A stretch of 64,000 bases of DNA from Deltaproteobacteria bacterium (GTDB lineage Bacteria; Myxococcota; Kuafuiibacteriia; Kuafuiibacteriales; Kuafuiibacteriaceae): assembly GCA_011526105.1 (NCBI GenBank), contig WYAZ01000142.1, forward strand, positions 62,001-126,000. Direction: 5' to 3'. Positions 1 to 9,030 of this stretch are shown one piece after another. The notes below the pieces were generated by a model that did no database searches, had not been told where the DNA came from, and saw nothing but the letters and a program-made list of their open reading frames with translations. Position 1 is the first letter of the stretch. Every line of letters starts with the position of its first letter. Both the position numbers and the translations under genes were made by a program.

Positions 1-1107
1 GCCGTCCGTGACGTGCCAGTAGCCATCGGGGGTGGTCGTCGCGCTGATGACCCAACTTCTGTTGGGCTTCTTTTTGGAGTGAGGCATCGCGACCAGCTCT
101 CGTTCGTCGAGCCAGAACAGCGAGGCCCTCTGGCCCGACCCGCGGACTGAAAGGCAGGTCCCACGCATTTGTCCGGGCACCGGATCCTCGAAGGGCGGCG
201 TCCAGGCCCCCGAGCGATAGAAGTGGAGCTCGTTCGAGATCTCGGGATCGCGAACGACCAGCTCCTCCGCTTCGTCAGACCCCGGCCGCACCGCCAGCAG
301 GGCGGCGGAGCGCGACGGATCTGGATGCGTGACGGCCTGGAGGCCTCCGTCCAGATGCCCGCGAAGAAACAAGGGCGTGCCCCCAACTCCGATGTAGAGC
401 TCTTTCGTGACGGGATGGGCGGCGATGCTGATTCCTTGGAAGCCGTCGATGATGGCATCGGGCTGCTCCGGCAGTTGTCCCAGGCGGAGCGCCGACAGGG
501 TCGTCTCGAACAGATGGATGGAGGCCGGAGTCTCCGGGCGGGTGGCGTCCGGATTCCCCAAGATCACGACGCGTTCGCTGTCGAGGAACACCCCCAGGAA
601 GCGTTCGTAGCCGTCTCGGTAGATGGCGACGTGAGAGAAGGCCGGACAGCGCACCCGACGCGGAAAGCGAAGCTCGGCGACTTCACGTGGCCAGCCTGCT
701 TCAGCCTCGCTCCAGTCAGACAGCGAACCATCGGCCTGTAGCGTTGCGACGAAGATCTCGCCGCTCGCTGAGCGGGGGAGTTCGCCCCCGGTGCACGTCA
801 GCCGATCCTCCGGCGCGCAGTCTCCGAGGTTGACCGGTCCCGGCTCCAGGCCGAGTTCGGCGAGTTCGGCCTGGAAGTAGCCCACGTAGTACCGGTCGCC
901 CCCGGGGCAGCGGTCGAGGATCGTCGGTCCCGGCTCCGAAGGGCCGAACGCCCACACTCGATAGGCATTCTGACACTCCTCCACGAAGAAGCCGCTCTGA
1001 TACGGGTCCTCCGCCGCCGGAAACGAGAGGGGAACAGCGTCCAGGCAGGCCGAGAGGCTCGCCATGAGACCCAAGCCCATCCGCGCCCAGCCCCTTGGGC
1101 GAGGCAC
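1..1107 (-). CDS. Secreted lipoprotein, partial (C-terminus outside window)
   Basis: The reading frame runs off the left edge, so only the N-terminal ~369 codons are visible. I start it at a GTG (1107) that gives an Arg-containing n-region, a short hydrophobic stretch and a lipobox-like LSAC; an ATG at 1080 is an alternative. The rest is a soluble, extracytoplasmic-looking protein with repeated short strand-like stretches, compatible with a beta-propeller, and no catalytic motif I can name. Its style matches the lipoprotein at 32521-33993. It is divergent from ychF with about 95 bp between starts. Function unknown. Confidence 0.7.
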   Translation of the reverse strand, partial: MPRPRGWARMGLGLMASLSACLDAVPLSFPAAEDPYQSGFFVEECQNAYRVWAFGPSEPGPTILDRCPGGDRYYVGYFQAELAELGLEPGPVNLGDCAPEDRLTCTGGELPRSASGEIFVATLQADGSLSDWSEAEAGWPREVAELRFPRRVRCPAFSHVAIYRDGYERFLGVFLDSERVVILGNPDATRPETPASIHLFETTLSALRLGQLPEQPDAIIDGFQGISIAAHPVTKELYIGVGGTPLFLRGHLDGGLQAVTHPDPSRSAALLAVRPGSDEAEELVVRDPEISNELHFYRSGAWTPPFEDPVPGQMRGTCLSVRGSGQRASLFWLDERELVAMPHSKKKPNRSWVISATTTPDGYWHVTDG

Positions 1108-1201
1108 CCCAGGATAATCCGAGGGCGAAAGTGGACAGTCGAGCTTCCGGCTACCAATCTCGACCCCTTGTGGTACAGGGTCGCCGACATCGGAGCGCGC
1201 C

Positions 1202-2299
1202 TTGGGATTCAACTGCGGCATCGTCGGCCTTCCAAACGTTGGTAAGTCTACACTCTTCAACGCCCTGACCTCCACTCAGGCGGCGGAGGCGGCGAACTAC
1301 CCTTTCTGCACCATCGAGCCGAACACCGGTCGGGTCGGGGTCCCGGACGAGCGCCTACAGAAGATCGCTGCGCTCGCCAAGTCCGCGCAGATCATCCCCA
1401 CCCAGCTCGAGTTCGTGGACATCGCGGGGCTCGTGCGCGGCGCCTCCAAAGGCGAGGGGCTCGGCAACCAGTTCCTCGCCAACATCCGCGAGGCCAACGC
1501 CATCGTGCATGTCCTGCGCTGCTTCGACGGCGAGGTGACTCACGTCGAGGGTTCCGTCGATCCGATTCGTGACGCCGACACCGTCGAGACCGAGCTCTTG
1601 CTCGCGGACATGGAGAGCATCGAGAAGCGCATCGGCAACGCCGAAAAGCGCGGCAAGGCGGGCGACAAGGAAGCCAAGGCGCTCTTCGAGGTGATGAGCA
1701 AGGTCCTCACCGCGCTCCAGGCCGGGCGGCCGGCGCGAACGGTGAGCATCGCTTCGGACGAGGAGAGGATCTTCCAGGGCCTGCAGCTCCTCAGCTCCAA
1801 GCCGGTCCTCTACGTTGCGAATGTCGGCGAGGCCGAGGCCGCGACCGGCAACGACTACTCGCGCCGCGTGGCCGAGATGGCGGAGAAGCTCGGCGCAAAG
1901 TCGGTGGTGATCTCGGCCAAGATCGAGTCCGAGCTCGCCCTCATCAAGGACCCGGCCGAGCTGCAGGAGTTTCTGACTTCGCTCGGCCTCGAGGAGCCCG
2001 GCCTACGCAAGATCATCCGCGCGGGCTACGAGCTTCTGGGACTCCTGACGTTCTTCACGGTGGGCCCCAAAGAGGCCCGCGCTTGGACGGTGACCAAAGG
2101 CGCGACCGCGCCCGAGGCGGCGGGGGTCATCCACACCGACTTCCAGCGCGGCTTCATCAAGGCGGAGACCATCGCGTGCGCGGACTTCATCGCCCTCGGC
2201 AGCGAGCAGGCCTGCAAAGAGGCCGGAAAGATGCGCCAAGAAGGCAAAGCCTACGTCGTCAAAGACGGCGACATCTTCCACTTTCGATTCAACGTCTGA
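1202..2299 (+). CDS. ychF: Ribosome-binding GTPase/ATPase YchF (OLA1 family)
   Basis: This 365-residue protein has the usual length of YchF. It opens with [12 protein letters not shown] (P-loop, residues 6-17), has the switch region [16 protein letters not shown] near residue 73, and ends in a TGS domain ([14 protein letters not shown] ... [14 protein letters not shown]). YchF proteins are Obg-related P-loop NTPases that bind ribosomes and often prefer ATP. That is family knowledge; nothing here tests it. The start is TTG at 1202, the only one that leaves the P-loop at its conserved distance from the N-terminus. The 3' end overlaps the convergent murein endopeptidase gene by 11 bp. Confidence 0.97.
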   Translation: MGFNCGIVGLPNVGKSTLFNALTSTQAAEAANYPFCTIEPNTGRVGVPDERLQKIAALAKSAQIIPTQLEFVDIAGLVRGASKGEGLGNQFLANIREANAIVHVLRCFDGEVTHVEGSVDPIRDADTVETELLLADMESIEKRIGNAEKRGKAGDKEAKALFEVMSKVLTALQAGRPARTVSIASDEERIFQGLQLLSSKPVLYVANVGEAEAATGNDYSRRVAEMAEKLGAKSVVISAKIESELALIKDPAELQEFLTSLGLEEPGLRKIIRAGYELLGLLTFFTVGPKEARAWTVTKGATAPEAAGVIHTDFQRGFIKAETIACADFIALGSEQACKEAGKMRQEGKAYVVKDGDIFHFRFNV

Positions 2300-3551
2300 G
2301 CGCTGGGCCGAGAAAGCTGATCCGCTCTCGGGTGGGCTCCGGGGGCAGGCGCCGGGGCGGGACCTCGACCGGCGGTGGCACCGGGCAGCGGGTGCACGGC
2401 CCAAAGAGCGGCACCTTGAGCACCTGGGACGCCCGCAAGAACGAGCCCTTCATGCGATTCGCCTTCTGGATGGCGCGCACCGAGCTCCCGTAGCGCACCG
2501 CGATTCCGCTGAGGGTGTCGCCATAGCGGATGCGAACGCTCACGAGGTTGTGTTCGGGGCGCTGCGCGAGCAGGGGCGCCACGCGACGGCCCAGCTCTTG
2601 AGCGCGCGGGTTGTAGAAGCGCACGTGGAAGTGATCACGATGACGAGGTGCGTGCTGGATGATCGAGTCACGTCCACCGCGAAAGAGGGTGTCGAGCCAA
2701 GCTTGGTCTTCGCCGATGCTCAACGCGTAGTCGTAGAGGACCTCTTGAACGCGACGATCGACGAGGATGACTTGGACGTCGGTCAGCGTGACCAGCGCGC
2801 GAATGAGACTCCAGTTCTGATCGACCGCCATCACCCGCTCTCGCGCACCCACCCTGGGGGGAGGATCACTGGGGTAGTAGAAGCCGAGATCGACGTCGCG
2901 CCCGTTCTGATGGCTTCGATGAGGTCGAAGATGCCCTCCCTCGCGTGCGCTGAGTCCGTTCACTCGCAATGGGAACGCATCAGGGTGCGCGGCCTTTACG
3001 TGTTCGGCTGCGGTGACCACATAACGCACGGTCTCCGTGGTGCCAAAGGCGTTGCCGGGGCTGATCACGACCCAGGCGCGACGATCTCCGGCGGGAAACT
3101 GCTGGCCGTTGATCAACCGGCCGTCGTGCGCAAACCCGACCGAGATGGAGCCGAGCGACTCGATGCTGTCTTTCCAGCGCGCGGCGAGATCCTCGTCCGA
3201 GACATCCCCCGTGTAGCGGATGGTCGGCGTCGTGCTGGTTTGGACCGAAGGCTGCTCCTCTTCCTCCGAAGCGCCCTCGTCCTCGAGCGAGCGGGTGGAG
3301 GGTTCGTCGGGCAGCGGCGAATCGATCAGCGAGAGGTTGGAGCAGTGCTCCATCGGAGCGGCGCCAACGTCCGCGGCCTCGGCCGCGCGTGAAGCGGTGG
3401 TGGTGGTCTCGTGCTCATGCGTGGGACCAGCACTCGCGGGCGCGAGCGGCTGCGCTGTACTCGACGTGGGGGCGTGCCCGCAGCCGGGCCCGAAGAGCAG
3501 GGTCCCCGCGGACAGCGCGAATGCGAGCGTCTTCCAGGAAGGCGAAGGCAC
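2289..3551 (-). CDS. Penicillin-insensitive murein endopeptidase (MepA/M74-like) with LysM domain
   Basis: The central region matches MepA-type zinc endopeptidases, which cut D-Ala-meso-DAP crosslinks in peptidoglycan. It has the zinc-site stretches SHQNGRDVDLGFYY (H...D) and RHRDHFHVRF (HxxHxH-like). A single C-terminal LysM domain follows (IRYGDTLSGIAVRYGSSVRAIQKANRMKGS...), which would hold the enzyme on the wall. I start at GTG 3551, giving Lys, a hydrophobic run and a Cys (FGPGC), so it is probably an exported lipoprotein; an ATG at 3656 would put an odd 35-residue extension before the signal. A Ser/Thr/Glu-rich linker lies between signal and enzyme. The divergent neighbour starts about 85 bp away. 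Confidence 0.88.
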   Translation of the reverse strand: MPSPSWKTLAFALSAGTLLFGPGCGHAPTSSTAQPLAPASAGPTHEHETTTTASRAAEAADVGAAPMEHCSNLSLIDSPLPDEPSTRSLEDEGASEEEEQPSVQTSTTPTIRYTGDVSDEDLAARWKDSIESLGSISVGFAHDGRLINGQQFPAGDRRAWVVISPGNAFGTTETVRYVVTAAEHVKAAHPDAFPLRVNGLSAREGGHLRPHRSHQNGRDVDLGFYYPSDPPPRVGARERVMAVDQNWSLIRALVTLTDVQVILVDRRVQEVLYDYALSIGEDQAWLDTLFRGGRDSIIQHAPRHRDHFHVRFYNPRAQELGRRVAPLLAQRPEHNLVSVRIRYGDTLSGIAVRYGSSVRAIQKANRMKGSFLRASQVLKVPLFGPCTRCPVPPPVEVPPRRLPPEPTRERISFLGPALRR

Positions 3552-3636
3552 GAGCCGCGACCATAGCCGAATCCGCCGGCTGGAAGCCAGATACCACGCA
3601 ACCTGGCTTTCCCTGGTCCGAACCTCGTGTTTGGCT

Positions 3637-4998
3637 GTGCCCGTGATTTCGAGCACCTGGCTCGGCCTTTCTTTGCTGCTGGCGGCTGGGCTCCCGAACC
3701 CGCGGATCGAGCTCGGCCCCGAGGCTGGTTATGCCGGGGGCGGCGCCGATCAGCTCGTGTCCGTGACCGAGGACGCTCTGGGGCGTCGTGTCGCCGCGGG
3801 CTGGTCCTTCGGTCCGGACGGCCGAGCACATGCGCTGGTCCTTCGATGGTCGCGCGAGGGCGAGCTGGACCCGAGCTTCGGCAGCGTAGGTGTGGTGCTC
3901 CTGCCGAACGAGGGGGCGCTCTCGAGCCGCCGGCTCTTTGGGGTCACCACCGCCGGACGCAAGATCATCGTTGTCGGAGAGGAGGGCGATGGGCGCACGA
4001 GCTTGGGCTTCGTCACCGCGCTCGAAGAGAGCGGCGTCGAGGACCGAAGCTTTCGCGAGCGTGTCCTCGCTTCTTTGCCCGAGCGACCGCTCCTCGGCGC
4101 GGCCTGGCTTAGGTCTCGTCCGCTCGAGGTCTTCCGCGGGGTGTTGGCCGACGACCAGGGCCGAATCATCGTGGCGGGCACGAGCTCCGATGTCCGCATC
4201 TCGTGGCGCGGCCTCTCTCGTCTCCACCGAGGGGTGCTCTTCCGACTGCGTCCGGGCGGTGAACTGGACTCGAGCTTCGGCGCCGATGGGTTGAGCTTCG
4301 TCGGAGGGGCGCAGCCGGCCTCCCTTCGTGGTCGCGACGAAGTCCTGCGCGTTCGGTCCGATGTGCGCGGGCTCGCGGTCGTGGGCTGGTCCGAAGGACC
4401 GGAGGTCAACGCGGAGCGCGGCTTTGTGGCCCGCTTCGACGTCGACGGCCACGTGCGTTCGGCCGACACGAGCCGAGGTCTCTGTCTCGGGCCCGCCCGT
4501 TCCGCGATCGGGGGCGTGAAGGAGGTTTTCTATGATCTCGTGAGTCATGATGACCGCACGCTCCTCTTTGGCTTCGCCTTCTCTTCGGACGAGAGACAGA
4601 TCCGACCCTCACTCAGGACGTTCGACGAGTCGCGGTCCGGCACCGCTTGTTTCGACCACGAACACACGAGTGTGATCTCGAATGAAGCCATCGACGCGAG
4701 CATGGCGTTGGGCATTGCGGTTCGTATGGACGCGGAGGGGAGACGCTACTTGGTGGGCTACACGCAGGACTCGAGGGACCATACACGAGATGGCGATCGT
4801 GGCTTCCTCGTGGTGCAGTCTTCCACCAGCGCGACCTTCGCGAGTTACCTCACCCGCAACGATGAGTTGCCCGGCGTGGAGCTGCACGATCTTCTCCTCG
4901 CCGACGCCGAGGTGATCGCGGTGGGAAGAGCCGGTGGGCGTTCACTCGTGCTCAGCTTCACTCTGCCCCCACGTACGAGGCCCCGACACCGCCCATGA
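3637..4998 (+). CDS. Secreted delta-60 repeat protein
   Basis: About 453 residues from GTG 3637 (GTG 3643 is equally possible). The N-terminus is a signal peptide (STWLGLSLLLAAGLPNP). The body carries delta-60-type repeats: GELDPSFGSVGVVLLP and GELDSSFGADGLSFV, alternating with GRIIVAGTSSD and GLAVVGWSEG segments, which predicts a beta-propeller-like fold. Such proteins are common in Myxococcota and Bacteroidetes, and their ligands are mostly unknown. An open frame continues upstream to 3220, but that part lies antisense to the endopeptidase and looks non-coding. Confidence 0.8.
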   Translation: MPVISSTWLGLSLLLAAGLPNPRIELGPEAGYAGGGADQLVSVTEDALGRRVAAGWSFGPDGRAHALVLRWSREGELDPSFGSVGVVLLPNEGALSSRRLFGVTTAGRKIIVVGEEGDGRTSLGFVTALEESGVEDRSFRERVLASLPERPLLGAAWLRSRPLEVFRGVLADDQGRIIVAGTSSDVRISWRGLSRLHRGVLFRLRPGGELDSSFGADGLSFVGGAQPASLRGRDEVLRVRSDVRGLAVVGWSEGPEVNAERGFVARFDVDGHVRSADTSRGLCLGPARSAIGGVKEVFYDLVSHDDRTLLFGFAFSSDERQIRPSLRTFDESRSGTACFDHEHTSVISNEAIDASMALGIAVRMDAEGRRYLVGYTQDSRDHTRDGDRGFLVVQSSTSATFASYLTRNDELPGVELHDLLLADAEVIAVGRAGGRSLVLSFTLPPRTRPRHRP

Positions 4999-5317
4999 AG
5001 CGAGTCCCGTGGGCAGAGCCCTCGACGAAGTCCAATTCATTCTGGAGTACATCCGGGCAAGCGGTTGTAGCCCAGAGCGCCCCCTCGACCTCCATGTCCC
5101 CGCGATCTTGCCCACCGCGCCCGTCGCGCAAGCGGGTTGTAGGTTCCGGACTCGATGCGGGCGGGCGGCGTGGGCACGCGGGTGCGGGGCCAGATCGACC
5201 TTGGAACGCCTTCCACGGAATGGGAGGTCAAGACGGACTTCTCTCTTCGGTGCCAACCTCACTCGCCGGCATCCGGAGTACGCCGCACCGCGCATGCAAC
5301 TCGAGTTGCGATCCCCC
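4999..5317. other. Gene-free stretch between delta-60 gene and IS remnant
   Basis: No frame here has coding character or a plausible start. The only structure I see is an 8-bp inverted repeat at the right border, CCCCCTGT (5313-5320) and ACAGGGGG (5370-5377), which flanks the left end of the insertion sequence and sits just before its first start codon. Confidence 0.5.
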
Positions 5318-5379
5318 TGTGTCAGGGAAGTTGTCGGGTCCTCGCCGGTGCCTGGGCGGGCGGTCTGAAACAGGGGGTC

Positions 5380-5535
5380 ATGGACAAGCCCGCCAAGAAG
5401 TGGACGCCCTCTGAGAAGCTCCGTGTCGTCGTCGAGGCCAGCCGGCGCAACGACGACGAGCTCGGTGAGTTCCTGCGCCGCGAGGGATTGCACGAGGCGC
5501 AGTTGAAGGAGTGGCGCGCGGCGGCGAGCTCGAGG
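5380..5535 (+). pseudogene. IS3-family orfA remnant (HTH only)
   Basis: Starting at ATG 5380, the first ~47 residues match the helix-turn-helix of IS3 orfA proteins (WTPSEKLRVVVEASRR ... ELGEFLRREGLHEAQLKEWR). In intact relatives a Lys/Glu-rich leucine-zipper coiled coil follows. Here the sequence loses all similarity after EWRAA and the frame becomes Arg/Ser-rich non-coding text. The catalytic orfB frame starts at the same point, in the -1 frame, which fits a deletion joining orfA to orfB. Confidence 0.7.
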
Positions 5536-6515
5536 ACGAGCGTCATGGGCCCAAGACGGCGCCGGCGAACAAGCTCACCGCGAAGGAGCGCGAGCTGGTG
5601 CTCGAGATCGTCAACGAGGCCGCGCGCCGTGACCTCACGCCGAACCAGATCGTTCCGAAGCTTGCCGACGAGCATCGCTGCGTGGCCTCGGAGTCGACGA
5701 TGTACCGCATCCTTCGAGAGGAGAACCTGCTCAAACACCGCGGCATCGCGAAGGCCCCGGTGCGTCGTCCGCCCAACGAGCACGTCGCCATCGGTCCGAA
5801 GCAGGTGTGGAGCTGGGACATCACGAAGTTGCTCGGTCCGGTGAAGTGGACGTACTTCTACCTCTACGTCGTGCTCGATACCTTCAGCCGCTACCTCGTC
5901 GGCTGGATGCTCGCGAGGAGCGAACGCGCCGAACTCGCTCGTCGCCTGGTCCGTGAGTCGTGCCTGCGACACGGGGTCGCAGCGGGCGAACTTTCGCTTC
6001 ACATGGACCGCGGCGCGCCGATGCGGAGCAAGACCCTGGCGCAGACGCTTGCCGACCTCGGCGTCGAGGCATCCTTCAGCCAACCCCCAATCTCCAACGA
6101 CAACCCGTTCAGCGAGGCGCACTTCAAGACCTTGAAGTACCGGCCCGGCTTCCCGGACTGCTTCGCGAGCTTCGAGTCCGCCCAGAACCTCTGCGCGCGC
6201 TTATTCGCCTGGTACAACGACGGGCATCGGCATGCCGGCCTGGTTGGACTCACCCCGGCCCAGGTCCACTTCGGCCACGCGCTAAAGGTGCTCGCGCGAC
6301 GCGAAGAGATCATGCGCGTGGCCTACGAGCGACATCCCGAGCGATTCCTGCGGGGCGCGCCGGGCGTGGCGAAGTTGCCGGCCGCGGTGTGGATCACCCC
6401 CCCGGTGCGACGTGAGGAGCACGTGATCGAGACGCCCAAAGAGAGCGATGACGGGGTCGACCTCAGCCGAGGTCACCCACTAAACCGAGTGCAGCGGGTG
6501 TCCCATGCGCGTTGA
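5511..6515 (+). CDS. IS3-family transposase orfB, DDE catalytic domain
   Basis: 334 residues from GTG 5511. The rve/integrase core is complete: Asp103 in WSWDITKL, Asp166 in LHMDRGAPM and Glu202 in NPFSEAHFK, giving the DD(35)E spacing of IS3 transposases, followed by the RWYN-like AWYNDGHRHAGL stretch. The N-terminal helical domain usually ahead of PANKLT is missing. Translation would need its own weak GTG start or a -1 frameshift from orfA. The catalytic domain looks undamaged, but an isolated one is unlikely to transpose. Confidence 0.85.
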   Translation: MARGGELEDERHGPKTAPANKLTAKERELVLEIVNEAARRDLTPNQIVPKLADEHRCVASESTMYRILREENLLKHRGIAKAPVRRPPNEHVAIGPKQVWSWDITKLLGPVKWTYFYLYVVLDTFSRYLVGWMLARSERAELARRLVRESCLRHGVAAGELSLHMDRGAPMRSKTLAQTLADLGVEASFSQPPISNDNPFSEAHFKTLKYRPGFPDCFASFESAQNLCARLFAWYNDGHRHAGLVGLTPAQVHFGHALKVLARREEIMRVAYERHPERFLRGAPGVAKLPAAVWITPPVRREEHVIETPKESDDGVDLSRGHPLNRVQRVSHAR

Positions 6516-6607
6516 CAGCTTCCGGCGAGCCCCGCCGCTCGGAGCATCCCGCAGGTGATCAAGTCGTACTAGGCGGCGCGAATCGCTGCTGGTAGTGTAC
6601 TCGAACC

Positions 6608-7921
6608 TTGGAGAAGACGTTTCCCATCACTCACGCCCAGGCCCCGGTCCGCACGATCCGCCTGACCGTGATCAAGGGTCCCGACCAGGGAAAGGTCGTG
6701 TCGGGGAGCGAGACCCTCTCGCTCGGCACCGCCCCGGGAAACGACTTGGTGCTGACCGACGAGACCGTATCTCGTCATCACGCCGAGATCGCCCGAAAAG
6801 GCGATCGCCTGGAACTCGTCGACTACGACTCCACCAACGGCACCAGCGTGGGAAGCACGTGGATCACTCGAGGATATCTGACGCCAGGCACCGTCCTCTC
6901 CGTTGGGCGATCGCAGATTCGGGTGGACGATGGCGAGACCGCGGCGCTCGAGCTCTTCGAGGGGCACGAGCTCGCGGGGGTCGTCGGACGCTCGGCCGCC
7001 ATGCGGAGCCTCATGGCTCGCGTCCAGAAGGCGGCGAAGTCGGATGCTTCGGTGCTGCTTCTCGGTGAGACCGGAACCGGCAAAGAGGTGTTGGCCCGAG
7101 CCCTCCATCGTCTGAGTCCCCGAAACGACCAGCCCTTTGAAACAGTGGATTGCGGCTCGATGGCGCCCACGCTCATCGGCAGCGAGCTCTTTGGCCACGA
7201 GAAGGGCGCCTTCACGGGCGCGCACCAACAGCACGTGGGCGCGTTCGAACGTGCTCATGGGGGCACGCTCTTTCTGGACGAGATCGGTGAGCTGCCCTCC
7301 GCGCTGCAGACCGCGCTGCTCGGGGCTCTGGAACGCCGGAGTTTTCGCCGCCTGGGGGGCACCAAGCCCATTCAGGTCGACGTGAGGGTCGTGTGCGCGA
7401 CTCATCGAGATCTGAGGTCCGAGGTCAACGCCGGTACATTCAGGCAGGACCTCTATTACCGCATTGCGGTCGTCCTCCTGCGGCTGATACCCCTTCGAGA
7501 GCGCACCGAGGACATCGCCGAGCTGGCGGAGCACTTCATGAGAAGGGCTGGTTACTCGGGACCCGTCGCCGACATCCTGCCAGAGAGCACGCTCGAAGCC
7601 ATGAGGCAGCACCGGTGGCCGGGCAACGTCCGTGAGCTCAGGAACGCGGTCGAAGCCGCGCTGGTGATGGGAGACGAACTCGACCTGGAGCCCGCGACCG
7701 ATGGGCCTCGGCCGAACGCGGAGAGCCTCGTCGACCTGCTCGATCTCCCGTATTCAGAGGCGAAGGACATCCTGGTCGATCGGTTCGAAGGTCAGTACGT
7801 GGAGCGCCTCCTCGAGCGCGCGAACGGGAACGTCACCAGCGCCGCGAGACTTGCGGGCATGAATCGCTCCTACCTCACGCGAGTGCTAAATCGACGAGGT
7901 TTGCGCGGGCGATCCGACTGA
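6608..7921 (+). CDS. FHA-domain sigma-54-dependent transcriptional activator (bEBP)
   Basis: 437 residues from TTG 6608. Residues ~20-108 are an FHA domain (GNDLVLTDETVSRHHAEI; STNGTSV), which binds phosphothreonine. Residues ~121-345 are the AAA+ domain of sigma-54 activators: Walker A GETGTGKE (153-160), the sigma-54 contact loop GAFTGA (200-205), Walker B TLFLDEIGEL, and RWPGNVREL. The C-terminus is a Fis-type HTH (GNVTSAARLAGMNRSYLTRVLNRRGL). There is no receiver domain, so its signal is probably a Ser/Thr kinase. Its stop overlaps the next ATG (TGATG). It is the nearest candidate regulator for the sigma-54-like promoters that begin at 10 kb. Confidence 0.95.
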   Translation: MEKTFPITHAQAPVRTIRLTVIKGPDQGKVVSGSETLSLGTAPGNDLVLTDETVSRHHAEIARKGDRLELVDYDSTNGTSVGSTWITRGYLTPGTVLSVGRSQIRVDDGETAALELFEGHELAGVVGRSAAMRSLMARVQKAAKSDASVLLLGETGTGKEVLARALHRLSPRNDQPFETVDCGSMAPTLIGSELFGHEKGAFTGAHQQHVGAFERAHGGTLFLDEIGELPSALQTALLGALERRSFRRLGGTKPIQVDVRVVCATHRDLRSEVNAGTFRQDLYYRIAVVLLRLIPLRERTEDIAELAEHFMRRAGYSGPVADILPESTLEAMRQHRWPGNVRELRNAVEAALVMGDELDLEPATDGPRPNAESLVDLLDLPYSEAKDILVDRFEGQYVERLLERANGNVTSAARLAGMNRSYLTRVLNRRGLRGRSD

Positions 7922-8997
7922 TGAGCAAGCGAAGAGGACTCCAGGACCTCTTCGAAGTGGGCCGCATGCTCGGCTCGCCGAACGAACCTCTGGACTCGCC
8001 CACACCACCGACCTCCGCGGTCGTGAGAGCCCGGAGCCGACTCGAAAGCGAGGTGACGGTCGAGCGCACTCGGGGATTCGATGACGAGCTGTTCGAGCAG
8101 AGCACGGACGGGGCTCACGATTTCGAGCATCCCCCCCCTCATGACCCCACCGAGGTCGCGGCCACCCGTGTGCCTGGGGGGCTCGACGGGGCGTCGAGTT
8201 CGGCTGTGCCGAGTCTCGAGCCGCCCGAGAAAGCTCCGGTTCACCGAGGAGTTCCCTGGTTGGCATGGGTTCTGGTGTCGACCGCGGCGAGTACGCTCCT
8301 GGTCATTGCATCGCTGGCTTCGCGCAGTGATGAGCAGATCCCGCCTCAGTCCCTCAATCCCCCACCGGCGGTCGAGAGCAAACCGGCACCGCTCGTCTCG
8401 GTCTCGACTCCGTCCGAACCGGCAGAGGCGCCGACGATCGAAGTCGAGCCCCACGTTCTCGCCGCTCCCCCGAAGCCTTCGACTCCGCCGCGGCCCCCGC
8501 GTCGCAGCGCCTCGCCGTCGCCCGGACTCCCGACCGACCACGATGCCAGAGCCGAGGCATTAGAGGCGGAGACGGTAGAGTTCGCCCAAGTCGAATCGCG
8601 GAGACGGAAGCTGCTCCGGCGTCACTCCATCCGCGAGCAGGACCTGGAGATGCTCGGCGTCTCGGCCAGGGTCCTCGAGGTATGGGATCAGGCGCGGCGA
8701 GACCTCGATCCCAAGCGCGGGGAGCAATCACTCCGCGAGCTGGAGCGCGGGCTCGGGCAGGCCACAATCGACCGCAAGTTCCTCGAACAGAGACTCGCTC
8801 GCGTGCTCCGGAAGGCGACCGCGTGGGCACGCGCTCACTCGGAGGACGAGCGATCGCGCGTATGGGAGAGCGACTACTTCAACCTCCGGCGACGGCTGCT
8901 CGAGCCGGGCGTCGATCCAGGGTCTTCGCGAGCTCTCGAGCTCAACGCCGAGATCGACGGTCTGGAACGCGCGATCGACAAAGCTTCGGCCAGGTGA
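7921..8997 (+). CDS. Single-pass membrane protein coupled to the FHA regulator
   Basis: 358 residues. It starts inside the stop codon of the regulator gene (TGATG), so translation is coupled. An acidic, Pro-rich cytoplasmic part (~105 residues) is followed by one transmembrane helix (VPWLAWVLVSTAASTLLVIASLA), a Pro/Glu/Ser-rich spacer (~residues 140-205), and a highly charged, alpha-helical C-terminal domain likely to form a coiled coil (SRRRKLLRRHSIREQDLEMLG ... LNAEIDGLERAIDKA). I recognise no family. With an FHA regulator as partner, it could be a sensor or anchor in the same signalling path; that is inference. Confidence 0.8.
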   Translation: MSKRRGLQDLFEVGRMLGSPNEPLDSPTPPTSAVVRARSRLESEVTVERTRGFDDELFEQSTDGAHDFEHPPPHDPTEVAATRVPGGLDGASSSAVPSLEPPEKAPVHRGVPWLAWVLVSTAASTLLVIASLASRSDEQIPPQSLNPPPAVESKPAPLVSVSTPSEPAEAPTIEVEPHVLAAPPKPSTPPRPPRRSASPSPGLPTDHDARAEALEAETVEFAQVESRRRKLLRRHSIREQDLEMLGVSARVLEVWDQARRDLDPKRGEQSLRELERGLGQATIDRKFLEQRLARVLRKATAWARAHSEDERSRVWESDYFNLRRRLLEPGVDPGSSRALELNAEIDGLERAIDKASAR

Positions 8998-9030
8998 CTC
9001 GAGTGAATGCGCCACGCTCGCCTCGGACCT

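Larger units (their letters stand above)
5318..6523 (+). mobile_element. IS3-family insertion sequence, internally deleted
   Basis: The element is recognised by an IS3-type HTH start (orfA) followed by a DDE transposase (orfB) on the same strand, in the -1 frame relative to orfA. Imperfect terminal inverted repeats are suggested by GGAAGTTGTC (5326-5335) and GACAGCTTCC (6514-6523), 9 of 10 matching; a TGTCA/TGACA pair lies at 5320 and 6513. Boundaries are approximate and I saw no convincing target-site duplication. Compared with family members I remember, about 100 residues between the orfA HTH and the orfB catalytic core are missing, so the copy is probably inactive. Confidence 0.8.

Noticed and set aside
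3415-4548. A 377-codon minus-strand frame
   Set aside because: Antisense to the delta-60 repeat gene, with His/Arg/Asp composition typical of shadows.
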